A stretch of DNA of 64,000 bases from Puia sp. (GTDB lineage Bacteria; Bacteroidota; Bacteroidia; Chitinophagales; Chitinophagaceae). The DNA is taken from NCBI GenBank assembly GCA_031292515.1, contig JARLGZ010000172.1, forward strand, positions 310,001 through 374,000. Direction: 5' to 3'. The position numbers were made by a program, and so were the translations under genes. The notes beneath the pieces were generated by a model. It had not been told where the DNA came from and ran no database searches. It saw only the letters and a program-made list of their open reading frames with translations. Below, in pieces: positions 27,377 to 36,984 of the stretch. Within the stretch, counting starts at the first letter, position 1, and each line of letters begins with the position of its first letter.

Positions 27377-28146
27377 CAGACTTTGCCTTTGTCCAGGAAC
27401 AGCTCGAAAGTGTCTCCGCGCAGACCGATCCGCATGGCTTCCAGGGCGATCACCTCGGTCGGGGCGATATTGCCCAGGTTCACATTACAGCCGATCAATT
27501 CGATAAAATACAGCTGCTGCGCCTTCTGAGGAGCCTCCCAGAGGATCTTCTCGGCGGGGATCTGCGTCAGGATCTCCTGAACCAGCCCCTCGCGCACCTC
27601 GCCGCTTCCACGATAGATACCGACATTGCCGGCTTCGCGGGCTTCGGCGATCACATAGGTCGCACCTGCACTCAGTTCGGCACGCATGAGTTCGATCCAT
27701 TTATAAGGGGGGATGATATGCGCCGCATCCTTGCTGCCTACTTCGCTCAATACCGTGGCGTGCCTGGTCAGCTTTTCGATATATCCGCATTTTTCGGCGT
27801 GGGGAATGGTGATGGAGCCGTCGCTGACCTCGATATAGGAGATCCCGTAGTCCTTGCAGACCGAGATGTAGTCATCGAACTGGTTGCGTATCAGGAAAGC
27901 CTCGAACAGGGTCCCGCCGAAATAGACCGGAAGGCCAAAAGACTGATAGACCTCGATCTTCTCCCGGAGCCTGGGGGTGACAAAAGCAGTGCCGAAACCG
28001 AGCTTTACCACGTCTACATGCGGATGGGCCACACTCAGGAAATTCTTCGCTTCATCGATGCTCAACCCCTTATCCATAACCATTGTAATACCATGCTGAC
28101 GGGGCCGTTCCATTCGTTCAGGGATCTGAGTAAGTTTAAAATTCAT
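27376..28146 (-). CDS. comA: Phosphosulfolactate synthase (ComA family)
   Basis: The 256-residue protein matches the ComA TIM-barrel family: GITMVMDKGLSIDEAKNFL, VDVVKLGFGTAFV, GLPVYFGGTLFEAFL, YIEVSDGSITIP and LIGCNVNLGNIAPTEVIALEAMRIGLRGDT. ComA adds sulfite to phosphoenolpyruvate to make (R)-2-phospho-3-sulfolactate, the first step to coenzyme M in methanogens. In Bacteroidota no coenzyme M is known, so sulfonate synthesis for another purpose, possibly sulfonolipid precursors, is my inference. It is the first gene of an operon with aroE and a membrane protein and has a promoter at 28206. Confidence 0.9.
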   Translation of the reverse strand: MNFKLTQIPERMERPRQHGITMVMDKGLSIDEAKNFLSVAHPHVDVVKLGFGTAFVTPRLREKIEVYQSFGLPVYFGGTLFEAFLIRNQFDDYISVCKDYGISYIEVSDGSITIPHAEKCGYIEKLTRHATVLSEVGSKDAAHIIPPYKWIELMRAELSAGATYVIAEAREAGNVGIYRGSGEVREGLVQEILTQIPAEKILWEAPQKAQQLYFIELIGCNVNLGNIAPTEVIALEAMRIGLRGDTFELFLDKGKV

Positions 28147-28205
28147 TCCTCTTAATTGTTGTTGGTAAATTAATAGCTGTCATCATGCCCAAACTCACAG
28201 GAGCG

Positions 28206-28213
28206 CAAAAATA
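28206..28213 (-). promoter_or_regulatory. -7 element upstream of comA
   Basis: On the minus strand TATTTTTG is a full TAnnTTTG match, 60 nt before the comA start. The 175-nt gap between the TPR gene and comA holds no other clear feature except the repeat at its far end. Confidence 0.55.
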
Positions 28214-28302
28214 GGAAACTATCCGATACTAAAGATTGTCTCTCAGTATGGTACAATAAATTCTAATGTGAATCTAATAAAAAGCGGGAAATCACGCACC
28301 TG

Positions 28303-28346
28303 AATCGACTGTTTTTCATGCTTAAATCGACCTGTTTTTCTTGTAC
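28303..28346. repeat. 22-nt tandem duplication across the TPR gene stop codon
   Basis: aatcgactgtttttcatg at 28303 and aatcgacctgtttttcttg at 28325 are offset by 22 nt. In the sense direction the last codons of the TPR gene (KKNRSI-stop) are copied immediately downstream, with the stop TAA changed to CAG in the copy. Confidence 0.65.
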
Positions 28347-29743
28347 CGGGCGATAATATCGACCACCGGCTGGTATTGCAGTATGACGGGATTCAGTTCC
28401 AGTAGTTTTTTCAACAGCCGCGGAGCCTTCTGCATGGCCTTCTCCAATTGCAGTTGCCCCTCCTTGGACCTGCCCAGGGCAAAATATACCGCACAGAGAT
28501 AAAAGCCGAAAAGCGGCTTGCCGCCCGTCATCCGGATCGCTGCGTTGACCTGCTCCAGGGCTTCCTCAAAGAACTCCGCGTTATACAAACACCGGATCAG
28601 CGCCTCCCAACTTGAAATATTCCGGGGACGCATCCTGACCACATTGGAAAAATATTGGATCGCTTCCTTGTATTCCCCCAGCTGCATCTTGCATTCGCCC
28701 ATGGCCAGGTTGTATTCCGGTTGTTTGGCATGGATCCGCATGGCAGCCTCCAGTTGTTTCACGGCATGGGACCACTGCCCCTCGTTGAGATACGTGCAGG
28801 CCAGCTTATAATAGAGTTTGCTGTCGTCGGGATTCAGATGACTGGCCTTGCGATAATAGAACCGTGCCTGGGCATAGTTGTCGAGCTTGTCGTAGCAATG
28901 CCCGATCGCCTCGAAGATCACATCCTCAGGACGGGAGAGTTCGAGCACTTTTTCCAGCGACTCGATGGCATCCTTGTATTTGCGGAGACGGATGAACGCG
29001 TCACCCATATTCCGGTAGGCATAATCGAACTTTTCGTCGATCGCAATGGCATACTTGTAAGCGTCGATGGACTTTTCGTACAGTTTCAGTCCCTGGAAAG
29101 CCGCGGCCAGGTTGAACCAGGCCAGCTCGCTGTAGGGGTGATTGTCGATGATCTGCTGGTGCAGCCGGATACTCTCTTCGTTACGCCCCGTAAAATCAGT
29201 CCAGAAACAGATCTTATACAAAGCCTCCTCGCTGGTAGGGTCCTGCTCCAGGATCAGTTTCAGACAGTCGAAGATCTTATCGAACTCCTCGTAGTCGTCA
29301 TAAACGTCCGCCAGCTCGAAAAGCAGCTCGATCCGCTCATTGCCCTCAAAATGCTGGAGCGCATTCTCCAGGAGATCCACCGCCTTCTCCTGCTGGTCGA
29401 GCGCCAGGTAGGCATCGGTCTTCAGGATGAACAAGTTGATATCGGCCCCATCCAGCAGTTCCGCCTGCTCCAGGATCACCAGGGCCTCCTGATAACGGCG
29501 GGTGGCTATGAACAGGTCCGCCTTCCGGATAAGCAGGGTGGCCGAATAGGGATACTGTCCCACCCCGATCTCCACTGCCTCTATGGCCTGGGGCATATCC
29601 TCCAGGTCGTCATAATAATCGATAATCTTTTCAAATGCATCTTCTTCGAGGAAGGAATGATGACGTCCATTACGCAGATTCTGGTATTGCTTCAGCAACT
29701 CTTTCATCTCCTCGCGGTCCGGGTGGTATGGATTTTCTTTCAT
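28322..29743 (-). CDS. Tetratricopeptide-repeat protein
   Basis: The 473-residue protein is almost entirely TPR helices. Clear units include SELAWFNLAAAFQGLKLYEKSIDAYKYAIAI, YAYRNMGDAFIRLRKYKDAIESLEKVLEL and SKLYYKLACTYLNEGQWSHAVKQLEAAMRI (each about 34 residues), about eleven in total by eye. No signal peptide or transmembrane segment is seen, so it is cytoplasmic. TPR arrays bind protein partners; the partner here cannot be inferred from the neighbours. It is monocistronic. Confidence 0.9.
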   Translation of the reverse strand: MKENPYHPDREEMKELLKQYQNLRNGRHHSFLEEDAFEKIIDYYDDLEDMPQAIEAVEIGVGQYPYSATLLIRKADLFIATRRYQEALVILEQAELLDGADINLFILKTDAYLALDQQEKAVDLLENALQHFEGNERIELLFELADVYDDYEEFDKIFDCLKLILEQDPTSEEALYKICFWTDFTGRNEESIRLHQQIIDNHPYSELAWFNLAAAFQGLKLYEKSIDAYKYAIAIDEKFDYAYRNMGDAFIRLRKYKDAIESLEKVLELSRPEDVIFEAIGHCYDKLDNYAQARFYYRKASHLNPDDSKLYYKLACTYLNEGQWSHAVKQLEAAMRIHAKQPEYNLAMGECKMQLGEYKEAIQYFSNVVRMRPRNISSWEALIRCLYNAEFFEEALEQVNAAIRMTGGKPLFGFYLCAVYFALGRSKEGQLQLEKAMQKAPRLLKKLLELNPVILQYQPVVDIIARYKKNRSI

Positions 29744-29977
29744 CCGTATGTTTGAAGGTTATTGTAAGTTAGCACATATAACCAACCCTGCAAATTTTTT
29801 AGACACCCCAAGCCAACCAATTTGCCTGAAAAAGCGTATATATCAACAGACAACGGTGAAATGTGGATAATTCCCGGCCATTACTTTAGGTGTAAAGTGT
29901 AACTTTCTATATCTCAGACCGTTAAAGGTTTATTAAAATTTGTGACGGACGGTTAAAAAAAACCCAATTTTATTTGG

Positions 29978-29985
29978 TATCTTTG
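29978..29985 (+). promoter_or_regulatory. -7 element upstream of the small exported protein
   Basis: TATCTTTG matches TAnnTTTG. It is only ten bases before the first ATG at 29995, so if used that start would be almost leaderless. No good TTTG lies at the right distance. Confidence 0.4.
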
Positions 29986-29994
29986 CTTCGTTAA

Positions 29995-30390
29995 ATGTTA
30001 AGACTGACTACCATAAAAGGAGAAAAATTAGTAAAACGGACGCTTTTGAGTGTGTTGCTGGTCAGCGCGGTCGTCTTCACCTTTGCAAGCAAAGGAGGAG
30101 GGGGAGGAGACAAGAAGAAGAACAACAGCATGACGTTTAAGACGGATTTCACTCCCATTCGTACGGCAGGCGGATTCACCCTGAAAAGTGGTCCCGCCTA
30201 CAGTGGCAGTTTTATGCTGGGCCGCGAAAAAGACACCCGGGGTATGGTATCCGTCAATTCGCTGGTCACTTATCAGAAAGGCAATACTATCTTCATCATG
30301 CCTTACCGGTATAAAATATCTACAGACTATCTGTCCGCCCCGAAGAACAATCTTCGGCTGTTGGATCTGAAGATCAATATGCACAAATAG
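29995..30390 (+). CDS. Small exported protein of unknown function
   Basis: The 131-residue product has a hydrophobic segment (LLSVLLVSAVVFTFA) followed by SKGGGGGDKKKNN and a beta-rich mature part (FTLKSGPAYSGSFMLG, TIFIMPYRYKIS). It is probably secreted or anchored by an uncleaved N-terminal segment. I recognise no family. The first 14 residues may not be translated, since the probable promoter lies very close to the ATG; no better in-frame ATG exists before the hydrophobic segment. Convergent with the GLPGLI-like gene. Confidence 0.65.
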   Translation: MLRLTTIKGEKLVKRTLLSVLLVSAVVFTFASKGGGGGDKKKNNSMTFKTDFTPIRTAGGFTLKSGPAYSGSFMLGREKDTRGMVSVNSLVTYQKGNTIFIMPYRYKISTDYLSAPKNNLRLLDLKINMHK

Positions 30391-30441
30391 CCGGAATCTT
30401 CTTTCGTCCTAAATATCTATTCACAACTGACTATATTTCCC

Positions 30442-30540
30442 CTCACTCACCATTTCTGTCACTACTGATTACTCACAACTCACTATTTCTGTCCCTACTG
30501 ACTACTCACCACTCACCATTACTGTCCCCACTGACTACTC
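30442..30540. repeat. 33-nt tandem repeat, three units, each with an in-frame stop
   Basis: In the sense direction of the gene at 30535, three units start gagtagtcagtg, gagtagtcagta and gagtaatcagta at 30540, 30507 and 30474. Each has a stop codon at the same place (TAG, TAG, TAA), all in the reading frame of the gene, and a ggacagaaat-like block further on. The first stop is the real end of the gene. The sequence is related to the 3' flank of pyrG. Confidence 0.85.
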
Positions 30541-31218
30541 ACTCTTCCTGCTCTCATCATAAGTCATTTCGCGATACCCCCCCTTCGGAATGTCAAACTT
30601 CGAAGCGGGCACGGGATTCTGAATCAACTTCGTCAACGTATACCTGATCTTCATATTCCCGTTGGCGATCTCATACTCCAGCGGAAGCCCATCGAGGTTT
30701 TTGAACTGGGGATCATAATCCTTGTTCTCAGGCAGGAGCTCCCGCGTATAGTATACCGTCAGCTTATACCCGTCGTTTCTCTCTGCGACAGCCTGCTGGC
30801 AGGTATATCCCGCGATCACCTTTGTGCCGGGAACATTCTTGAACACCATCCCGTTGTAACGTTTGTTTTTCTCCCGCCAGTTATCCGCCGACAGCCTGAT
30901 CAGCAGTTTCTGGCCGCTGACTTCCTTCAAAATGACCGCGGTATTGGTCTTTGCGTCCAGGATGGTGGTAGAGCTGAACAGAGGGCTGGTGATTTCAGAA
31001 CGGCTCTTAAACCCTTTGATATAGACCGTATTCATAGCGCCTTCGGAACCGCCTGCGGAAGAAGGAAGCGCAGCGGGGTCTCCGTTGAGGATGACGAATT
31101 CGTAGACCAGGGTAAGCTCCGAGAGCACTTTCTGGGCAAAGAGAGACTGCGGGAAGCCCATGAACAATGCCGGGCACACAGCCAGCATTCTGAATACAGC
31201 ACGTCGGAGTTGGTTCAT
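30535..31218 (-). CDS. Secreted GLPGLI/DUF4412-like protein
   Basis: The 227-residue product has a signal peptide (FRMLAVCPALFMGFPQSLFAQ) and a beta-rich mature domain. Segments VPGTKVIAGYTCQQAVAE and KLTVYYTRELLPENKDYDPQFKNLDGLPLEYEI resemble DUF4412/GLPGLI proteins, which are lipoprotein-localisation (LolA)-like folds common in Bacteroidota. The function is unknown. It lies 88 nt downstream of yidC on the same strand but behind a strong terminator. The 3' end carries a stop-containing 33-nt repeat. Confidence 0.75.
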   Translation of the reverse strand: MNQLRRAVFRMLAVCPALFMGFPQSLFAQKVLSELTLVYEFVILNGDPAALPSSAGGSEGAMNTVYIKGFKSRSEITSPLFSSTTILDAKTNTAVILKEVSGQKLLIRLSADNWREKNKRYNGMVFKNVPGTKVIAGYTCQQAVAERNDGYKLTVYYTRELLPENKDYDPQFKNLDGLPLEYEIANGNMKIRYTLTKLIQNPVPASKFDIPKGGYREMTYDESRKSE

Positions 31219-31251
31219 TCTTATGTGGTTTGTTAGGTACCGTAAAATAAG

Positions 31252-31288
31252 AAAGACCTCTTAATATCGAGAATATTAAGAGGTCTTT
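31252..31288 (-). terminator. Perfect 16-bp hairpin terminator after yidC
   Basis: AAAGACCTCTTAATAT and ATATTAAGAGGTCTTT are perfect complements around cgaga. The minus strand continues with ttcttatttt and the plus strand with tttttg. It is 18 nt after the yidC stop. Confidence 0.85.
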
Positions 31289-31305
31289 TTTGTTAAAGCA
31301 AAGCC

Positions 31306-33135
31306 TTATTTCCCACGCGGCGGCTGCTGGGCCTTCTTCTGCGCTTCCTGCATCTGCTCCAGCCGTTCCTGCCATTTCGATTTTGCCTTCGGCTTGCCCC
31401 GGTTCTCCTGCAATTTTGCGAGGATCTTCGCATGATCGATGATATAGTTCTGGATCACGAATTGCAGGACCAGGGTGATGGCGTTGGATACGGTATAATA
31501 CCAGGTCAGCGCCGCCGGCAGCTTGTTAAAAAATATCAGCAGCATCACCGGCATGATATAGGGCATATATTTCATGGCCGGGTTGCTCTGATCCGGCGTC
31601 ATACTCATACCATAAAGAGAGATCAGGAAACTGGTGGCAACCGCCAGCAACGCAAAAAGGCTGACATGATCTCCATAGCCCGGTATCGAAAATCCAAAAT
31701 GCACCACCGTATCGAAAATAGAAAGGTCCTTGGACCAGAGGAAATGCTGGCCGCGGAGGGCGATATTCGAGTTGAAGAAACTATACAAGGCAAAGAAGAT
31801 CGGGATCTGCAGCAAAGCCGGGATACAACCGCCCAGCGGGTTCACACCTGCCTCCCGGAACAATTTCATTTGCTCCATACCTACCTGTTGCTGGTCGTTA
31901 CCCACCCTCTTTTTCATCGCCTCTATCTCCGGGCGGAGCGCCTTCATCTTGGCCCCGCTGAGATAACTGCTATATACAAGCGGTGAAGTGAGCAGTCGTA
32001 TGAAAAGCGTCAGCAGAAGGATGGCGATCCCATAGCTGGTGATGAACTGTTTGAAGAAATTGAATACCGGCATGATCACATAGACGTTCAATGGCCGGAC
32101 AAAAGAATACATGTCTCTTCCCAGGTTGACGATCTTATCCATTCCCGCCGCCTGCTTCTTCAGGATGTTGAAGTCGTTGGGACCATAATACAACTGAAAG
32201 GAGAGGGACGATGCTGATCCCGCCGGCAACTTTGCCTGCAGGTTGATGTCGGCGACGCCGATTGTATTGGATGTATCTCCCGGCTCGAGCTTCCAGTGGA
32301 TCTCGCCGGATGAAAAATTATTTTTTGCGATCAGCGTATTGTTGAAGAACTGGCTCGCGACAGACACCCATTGCACGGATTTCTCGAACTTCTTCTCCGT
32401 CTTGGAACGGATATAGTCGAAAGCGTTGTCTTCATAGAAGCCGACATTCGACAGCTGTTTCTCATAAATGATACTCTGCTGGGTCCGCGTAACCTGGTTA
32501 TGCCAGTCGAGGTTGAAATTGTTCTGGCTGAAAAGCCTGGATGGATTCTCGGTCGTCACATCCCAATCCACCGCATAGGAATCGGGATGAAGCGTATAGC
32601 GGTGTACAATAGACAGACCCGCGGGAGCAGGCAGCCGGAAACTCACGGTCTGCGTGCCATCCGCCTGCTTGACGAGCTCTCCTTCCTTGAAAAACAGCTC
32701 CGCCGAGGCAGCGATCTGGTTGTTCCCCAGCGTGATCGGGTAGGTGAACCGGTCTCCGTCAGACGCATTGACCAGCTTCACGGGCGTACTGTCGTAGGAG
32801 TTGAATTTCTTCAGCTCTACGGAAACAGGCTGCCCCCCTTTATTCGAAAAGACGATCTTTAATACGTCGTTCTCTGCAGTCAGCAGATGCTCCCTCCCGT
32901 TCAGGGCGCCGTTAAAACCCGTCGTATCCCTCCGGACGGTATCCAGCGTGTGAACGGACGAATCCTGCAGCCTGGCCAAAGCCTCCTGGCGCGCCTTTAC
33001 CACGGCAATGGAATCCTCCTCTATCTTGCGTTGCCGCTGCAACTCCTGGCTATTCCTCGTGGAAGTAAAAAGATAAATGAACAATAAGACCCCCAACAGC
33101 ACAAAACCTATCACTGTATTACGATCCGTACCCAT
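31306..33135 (-). CDS. yidC: Membrane protein insertase YidC
   Basis: The 609-residue protein has the Gram-negative YidC layout: an N-terminal transmembrane helix (TVIGFVLLGVLLFIYLFT), a large periplasmic beta domain (about 75-340) and the C-terminal Oxa1-like core with helices at YGIAILLLTLFIRLLTSPLVYSS, PIFFALYSFFNSN, SLFALLAVATSFLISLYGM and MLLIFFNKLPAALTWYYTVSNAITLVLQ. Arg in the first core helix (LFIRLL) is the conserved positive residue of the insertion groove. The tail is basic (KPKAKSKWQERLEQMQEAQKK). It inserts proteins with or without Sec. A -7 element lies at 33160. Confidence 0.96.
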   Translation of the reverse strand: MGTDRNTVIGFVLLGVLLFIYLFTSTRNSQELQRQRKIEEDSIAVVKARQEALARLQDSSVHTLDTVRRDTTGFNGALNGREHLLTAENDVLKIVFSNKGGQPVSVELKKFNSYDSTPVKLVNASDGDRFTYPITLGNNQIAASAELFFKEGELVKQADGTQTVSFRLPAPAGLSIVHRYTLHPDSYAVDWDVTTENPSRLFSQNNFNLDWHNQVTRTQQSIIYEKQLSNVGFYEDNAFDYIRSKTEKKFEKSVQWVSVASQFFNNTLIAKNNFSSGEIHWKLEPGDTSNTIGVADINLQAKLPAGSASSLSFQLYYGPNDFNILKKQAAGMDKIVNLGRDMYSFVRPLNVYVIMPVFNFFKQFITSYGIAILLLTLFIRLLTSPLVYSSYLSGAKMKALRPEIEAMKKRVGNDQQQVGMEQMKLFREAGVNPLGGCIPALLQIPIFFALYSFFNSNIALRGQHFLWSKDLSIFDTVVHFGFSIPGYGDHVSLFALLAVATSFLISLYGMSMTPDQSNPAMKYMPYIMPVMLLIFFNKLPAALTWYYTVSNAITLVLQFVIQNYIIDHAKILAKLQENRGKPKAKSKWQERLEQMQEAQKKAQQPPRGK

Positions 33136-33159
33136 TATGATTGTTTTTTAAAAGAGGTG

Positions 33160-33167
33160 CAAATATA
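33160..33167 (-). promoter_or_regulatory. -7 element of the yidC promoter
   Basis: On the minus strand TATATTTG matches TAnnTTTG, 25 nt before the yidC start. Confidence 0.5.
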
Positions 33168-33289
33168 GGGAATCGCCGGCTGCCGCACACTATATGCCTC
33201 CGGCCCGGCGCCATACATCGGTTAATTTTCGGTAAAGACAAGAATACTCATCCCTGCCGGAGATGGCAAGAATATCTAAATATATAACA

Positions 33290-33527
33290 ATCAATTACTT
33301 ACAGATTGTCGCGCAACTATCGCCCTCTTCACACTATCCTTCCCGGTCCCCTGGTTTACTCACATCTTCCCCCACTCACTCCCTTCAACTTACCAAACGC
33401 CCTACTCACCGCTTACTACTCACTACTCTTTCTCACCGGCCTCCCCCTTTAGTCTGTCTGCCCCACTCACTTCCCAACACTCACTCCTCGACATTTTCTG
33501 TCCCCACTCCCCACTCACTACTCACCA

Positions 33528-33529
<2 letters not shown>
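33290..33529. repeat. C/T-rich array with seven-base periodicity after pyrG
   Basis: Next to the pyrG stop, ccccact, ccccact, cactact and caccact follow one another (33502-33529). Further on, ccctact, caccgct, tactact and cactact recur around 33400. On the sense strand this is tgagtagtgag-like and contains the block gtggggacagaaaatg shared with the 33-nt repeat at 30442. This occupies most of the 392-nt gap between pyrG and yidC; I see no gene in it. Confidence 0.7.
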
Positions 33530-35192
<1,663 letters not shown>

Positions 35193-35302
35193 TTATCTGA
35201 TTTATAGAGCTTTCTTAATATTATTTTAGGCCAGGCGGCAGGTTTACGTGCCTGTTTTGACCTGTTGAAAACCAACAAGGGAAGAAATTCCAAGAGGTCA
35301 TG

Positions 35303-35310
35303 CAAAGCTA
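35303..35310 (-). promoter_or_regulatory. -7 element of the pyrG promoter
   Basis: On the minus strand TAGCTTTG matches TAnnTTTG, 126 nt before the pyrG start. The rest of the 295-nt gap to the divergent gene at 35473 shows no other clear feature. Confidence 0.5.
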
Positions 35311-35472
35311 CGCCAAATTTTTAACCCGGGAAAACGGGGCTTTGGGGATGTGGATAAAACGCAGTTTGCTGTCAATTCATAACCCCTTAAATTATTCGTA
35401 AAAAATGATTTTTTTCTATCGAACTTCGGCTTTTATTGCAGGTTTGCCCGATTAACACAAAAAAAATTCAAT

Positions 35473-36315
35473 ATGAAAAATTTCGCGATCCTGGCCTTGT
35501 CTCTCTTTGCAGGGGTCGTGGCGAAAGCACAGCAAAAGATGAGTTGCTGCGCCCCTTCAGCCACCGAGGCTTTTTCTATGCTTGCATCCGACAAAAGTTT
35601 TGTAAACAGCCACGCCGAACCCCTCCCCTTCACCTACCACAGCGCGGTTGGAAAAGAGATCGTCTTCCACGCCACCGACGGCAGCGACGCCTACGGCTGG
35701 GAAATCCATTCCGTCAGTCCCAGTAACGACTATATCTTCGTGATCCATGAATGGTGGGGCCTCAACGACTATATCAAACAGGAAACCGAAAAACTCTGGA
35801 AAGACATCGGCCATGTGAATGTCATCGCCATAGACCTCTATGACAGGAAAGTCGCCGCCACCCGCGATGATGCCGCCAAACTGGTGCAGGAAGTCAGGGA
35901 AGACAGGATCATCTCGATCCTGAAAGGCGCCATCAACTATGTCGGGCCGCGCGCAAAGATCTATACCATCGGCTGGTGCTTCGGCGGCGGCTGGAGCCTG
36001 CAAACGACCCTGATGGCCGGAAAACAGGCGGCAGGCTGCGTCATGTATTATGGAATGCCCGAAAAAGATGTGGAAAAACTCAAAACCCTTCACGCGGACG
36101 TCCTGGGCATCTTTGCCAACAAAGACGATCACATCACGCCAAAAATAGTCGATGATTTTGCAGCCAATATGACCCTGGCGGGGAAAAAACTGACGCTGAA
36201 ACGCTATGACGCCGTCCATGCCTTCGCCAACCCAAGTAACCCCGACTACGACAAGGCCGCCGGAGACGATGCCTACAAAGCAACACTGGCGTTCTTCAAA
36301 GCCCGGACCCGCTAG
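35473..36315 (+). CDS. Secreted dienelactone hydrolase-family protein
   Basis: The 280-residue product has a signal peptide (FAILALSLFAGVVAKAQ) and an alpha/beta-hydrolase domain of the dienelactone hydrolase type. FVIHEWWGLNDYI is the oxyanion-side motif, the nucleophile is Cys in TIGWCFGGGWS (near residue 169), the acid is in FANKDDHIT (near 218) and the His in AVHAFANPS (near 249). Cys as nucleophile is characteristic of this family. Export is unusual for classic chlorocatechol enzymes and suggests another ester substrate. Short repeats aatgctaaaatgctaaag follow the stop codon. Confidence 0.9.
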   Translation: MKNFAILALSLFAGVVAKAQQKMSCCAPSATEAFSMLASDKSFVNSHAEPLPFTYHSAVGKEIVFHATDGSDAYGWEIHSVSPSNDYIFVIHEWWGLNDYIKQETEKLWKDIGHVNVIAIDLYDRKVAATRDDAAKLVQEVREDRIISILKGAINYVGPRAKIYTIGWCFGGGWSLQTTLMAGKQAAGCVMYYGMPEKDVEKLKTLHADVLGIFANKDDHITPKIVDDFAANMTLAGKKLTLKRYDAVHAFANPSNPDYDKAAGDDAYKATLAFFKARTR

Positions 36316-36430
36316 CCCCGTCGCCGGAATGCTAAAATGCTAAAGCCAGGATTATCCTGCCTGCACAATCCGGGAACCCGGCTCAGAGGCTGCATAAACA
36401 CATAAACAAAAAAACACATAAGCAAAAAAG

Positions 36431-36459
36431 ACGAGGCGCCATTCGAAATGGCGCCTCGT
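36431..36459 (-). terminator. Hairpin terminator after the small membrane protein gene
   Basis: ACGAGGCGCCAT and ATGGCGCCTCGT form a 12-bp stem around a five-base loop, followed on the minus strand by cttttttgc. It is 60 nt after the stop at 36520 and could also serve the convergent hydrolase gene. Confidence 0.8.
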
Positions 36460-36519
36460 TCTATTAGATGTCTTATGATTGTTTCGATCCTGTGAGGATC
36501 AGCCTCGCATTGCCGCCGA

Positions 36520-36708
36520 TCAAAGCCCGGCAAAAGAATAAAAACGCTGATTTTTTACACTGGGCTCTTGCTGCCCATTGACCATGTTTTTGGTCATGTC
36601 CTTGGCGTTCAGCATTTTGCCATGATTGATCTTGATCGCATGAAGGGCCACGATGGTCGCAATTTCAAGAACCAATACGATCAATGTGGTCGTTTTCCTC
36701 TGTTTCAT
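36520..36708 (-). CDS. Small single-pass membrane protein, unknown
   Basis: A start at 36708 gives 62 residues: a basic N-terminus (MKQRKTTTLI), one hydrophobic helix (LIVLVLEIATIVALHAI) and a polar tail (MTKNMVNGQQEPSVKNQRFYSFAGL). An earlier ATG at 36786 would add 26 polar residues and is less likely. It is followed by a strong terminator, which supports a real transcript. No family is recognised. Confidence 0.55.
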   Translation of the reverse strand: MKQRKTTTLIVLVLEIATIVALHAIKINHGKMLNAKDMTKNMVNGQQEPSVKNQRFYSFAGL

Positions 36709-36984
36709 AGTAAAACTGGATTGTGATTTTGATTTATTTTCTTTAGGATGTGTTCGGCAAGAATCTAAGGTGCAAGTTAAAGTCAAAACGAAAAATAATA
36801 AAATTTATTTTTGCCAGCTACGTAAAAATCAACCTTTTATGCGGATAAATCCCCTCGTAGATTTACGAAGGTCTTCCAAATTACAATGCGTTTACAACCA
36901 GATACATATATTCAAAAACAAATATTAGAGAAAGAAAATTTTTTTACTATTTTACCGGTATATTACGTACCCTACATTGTATCC

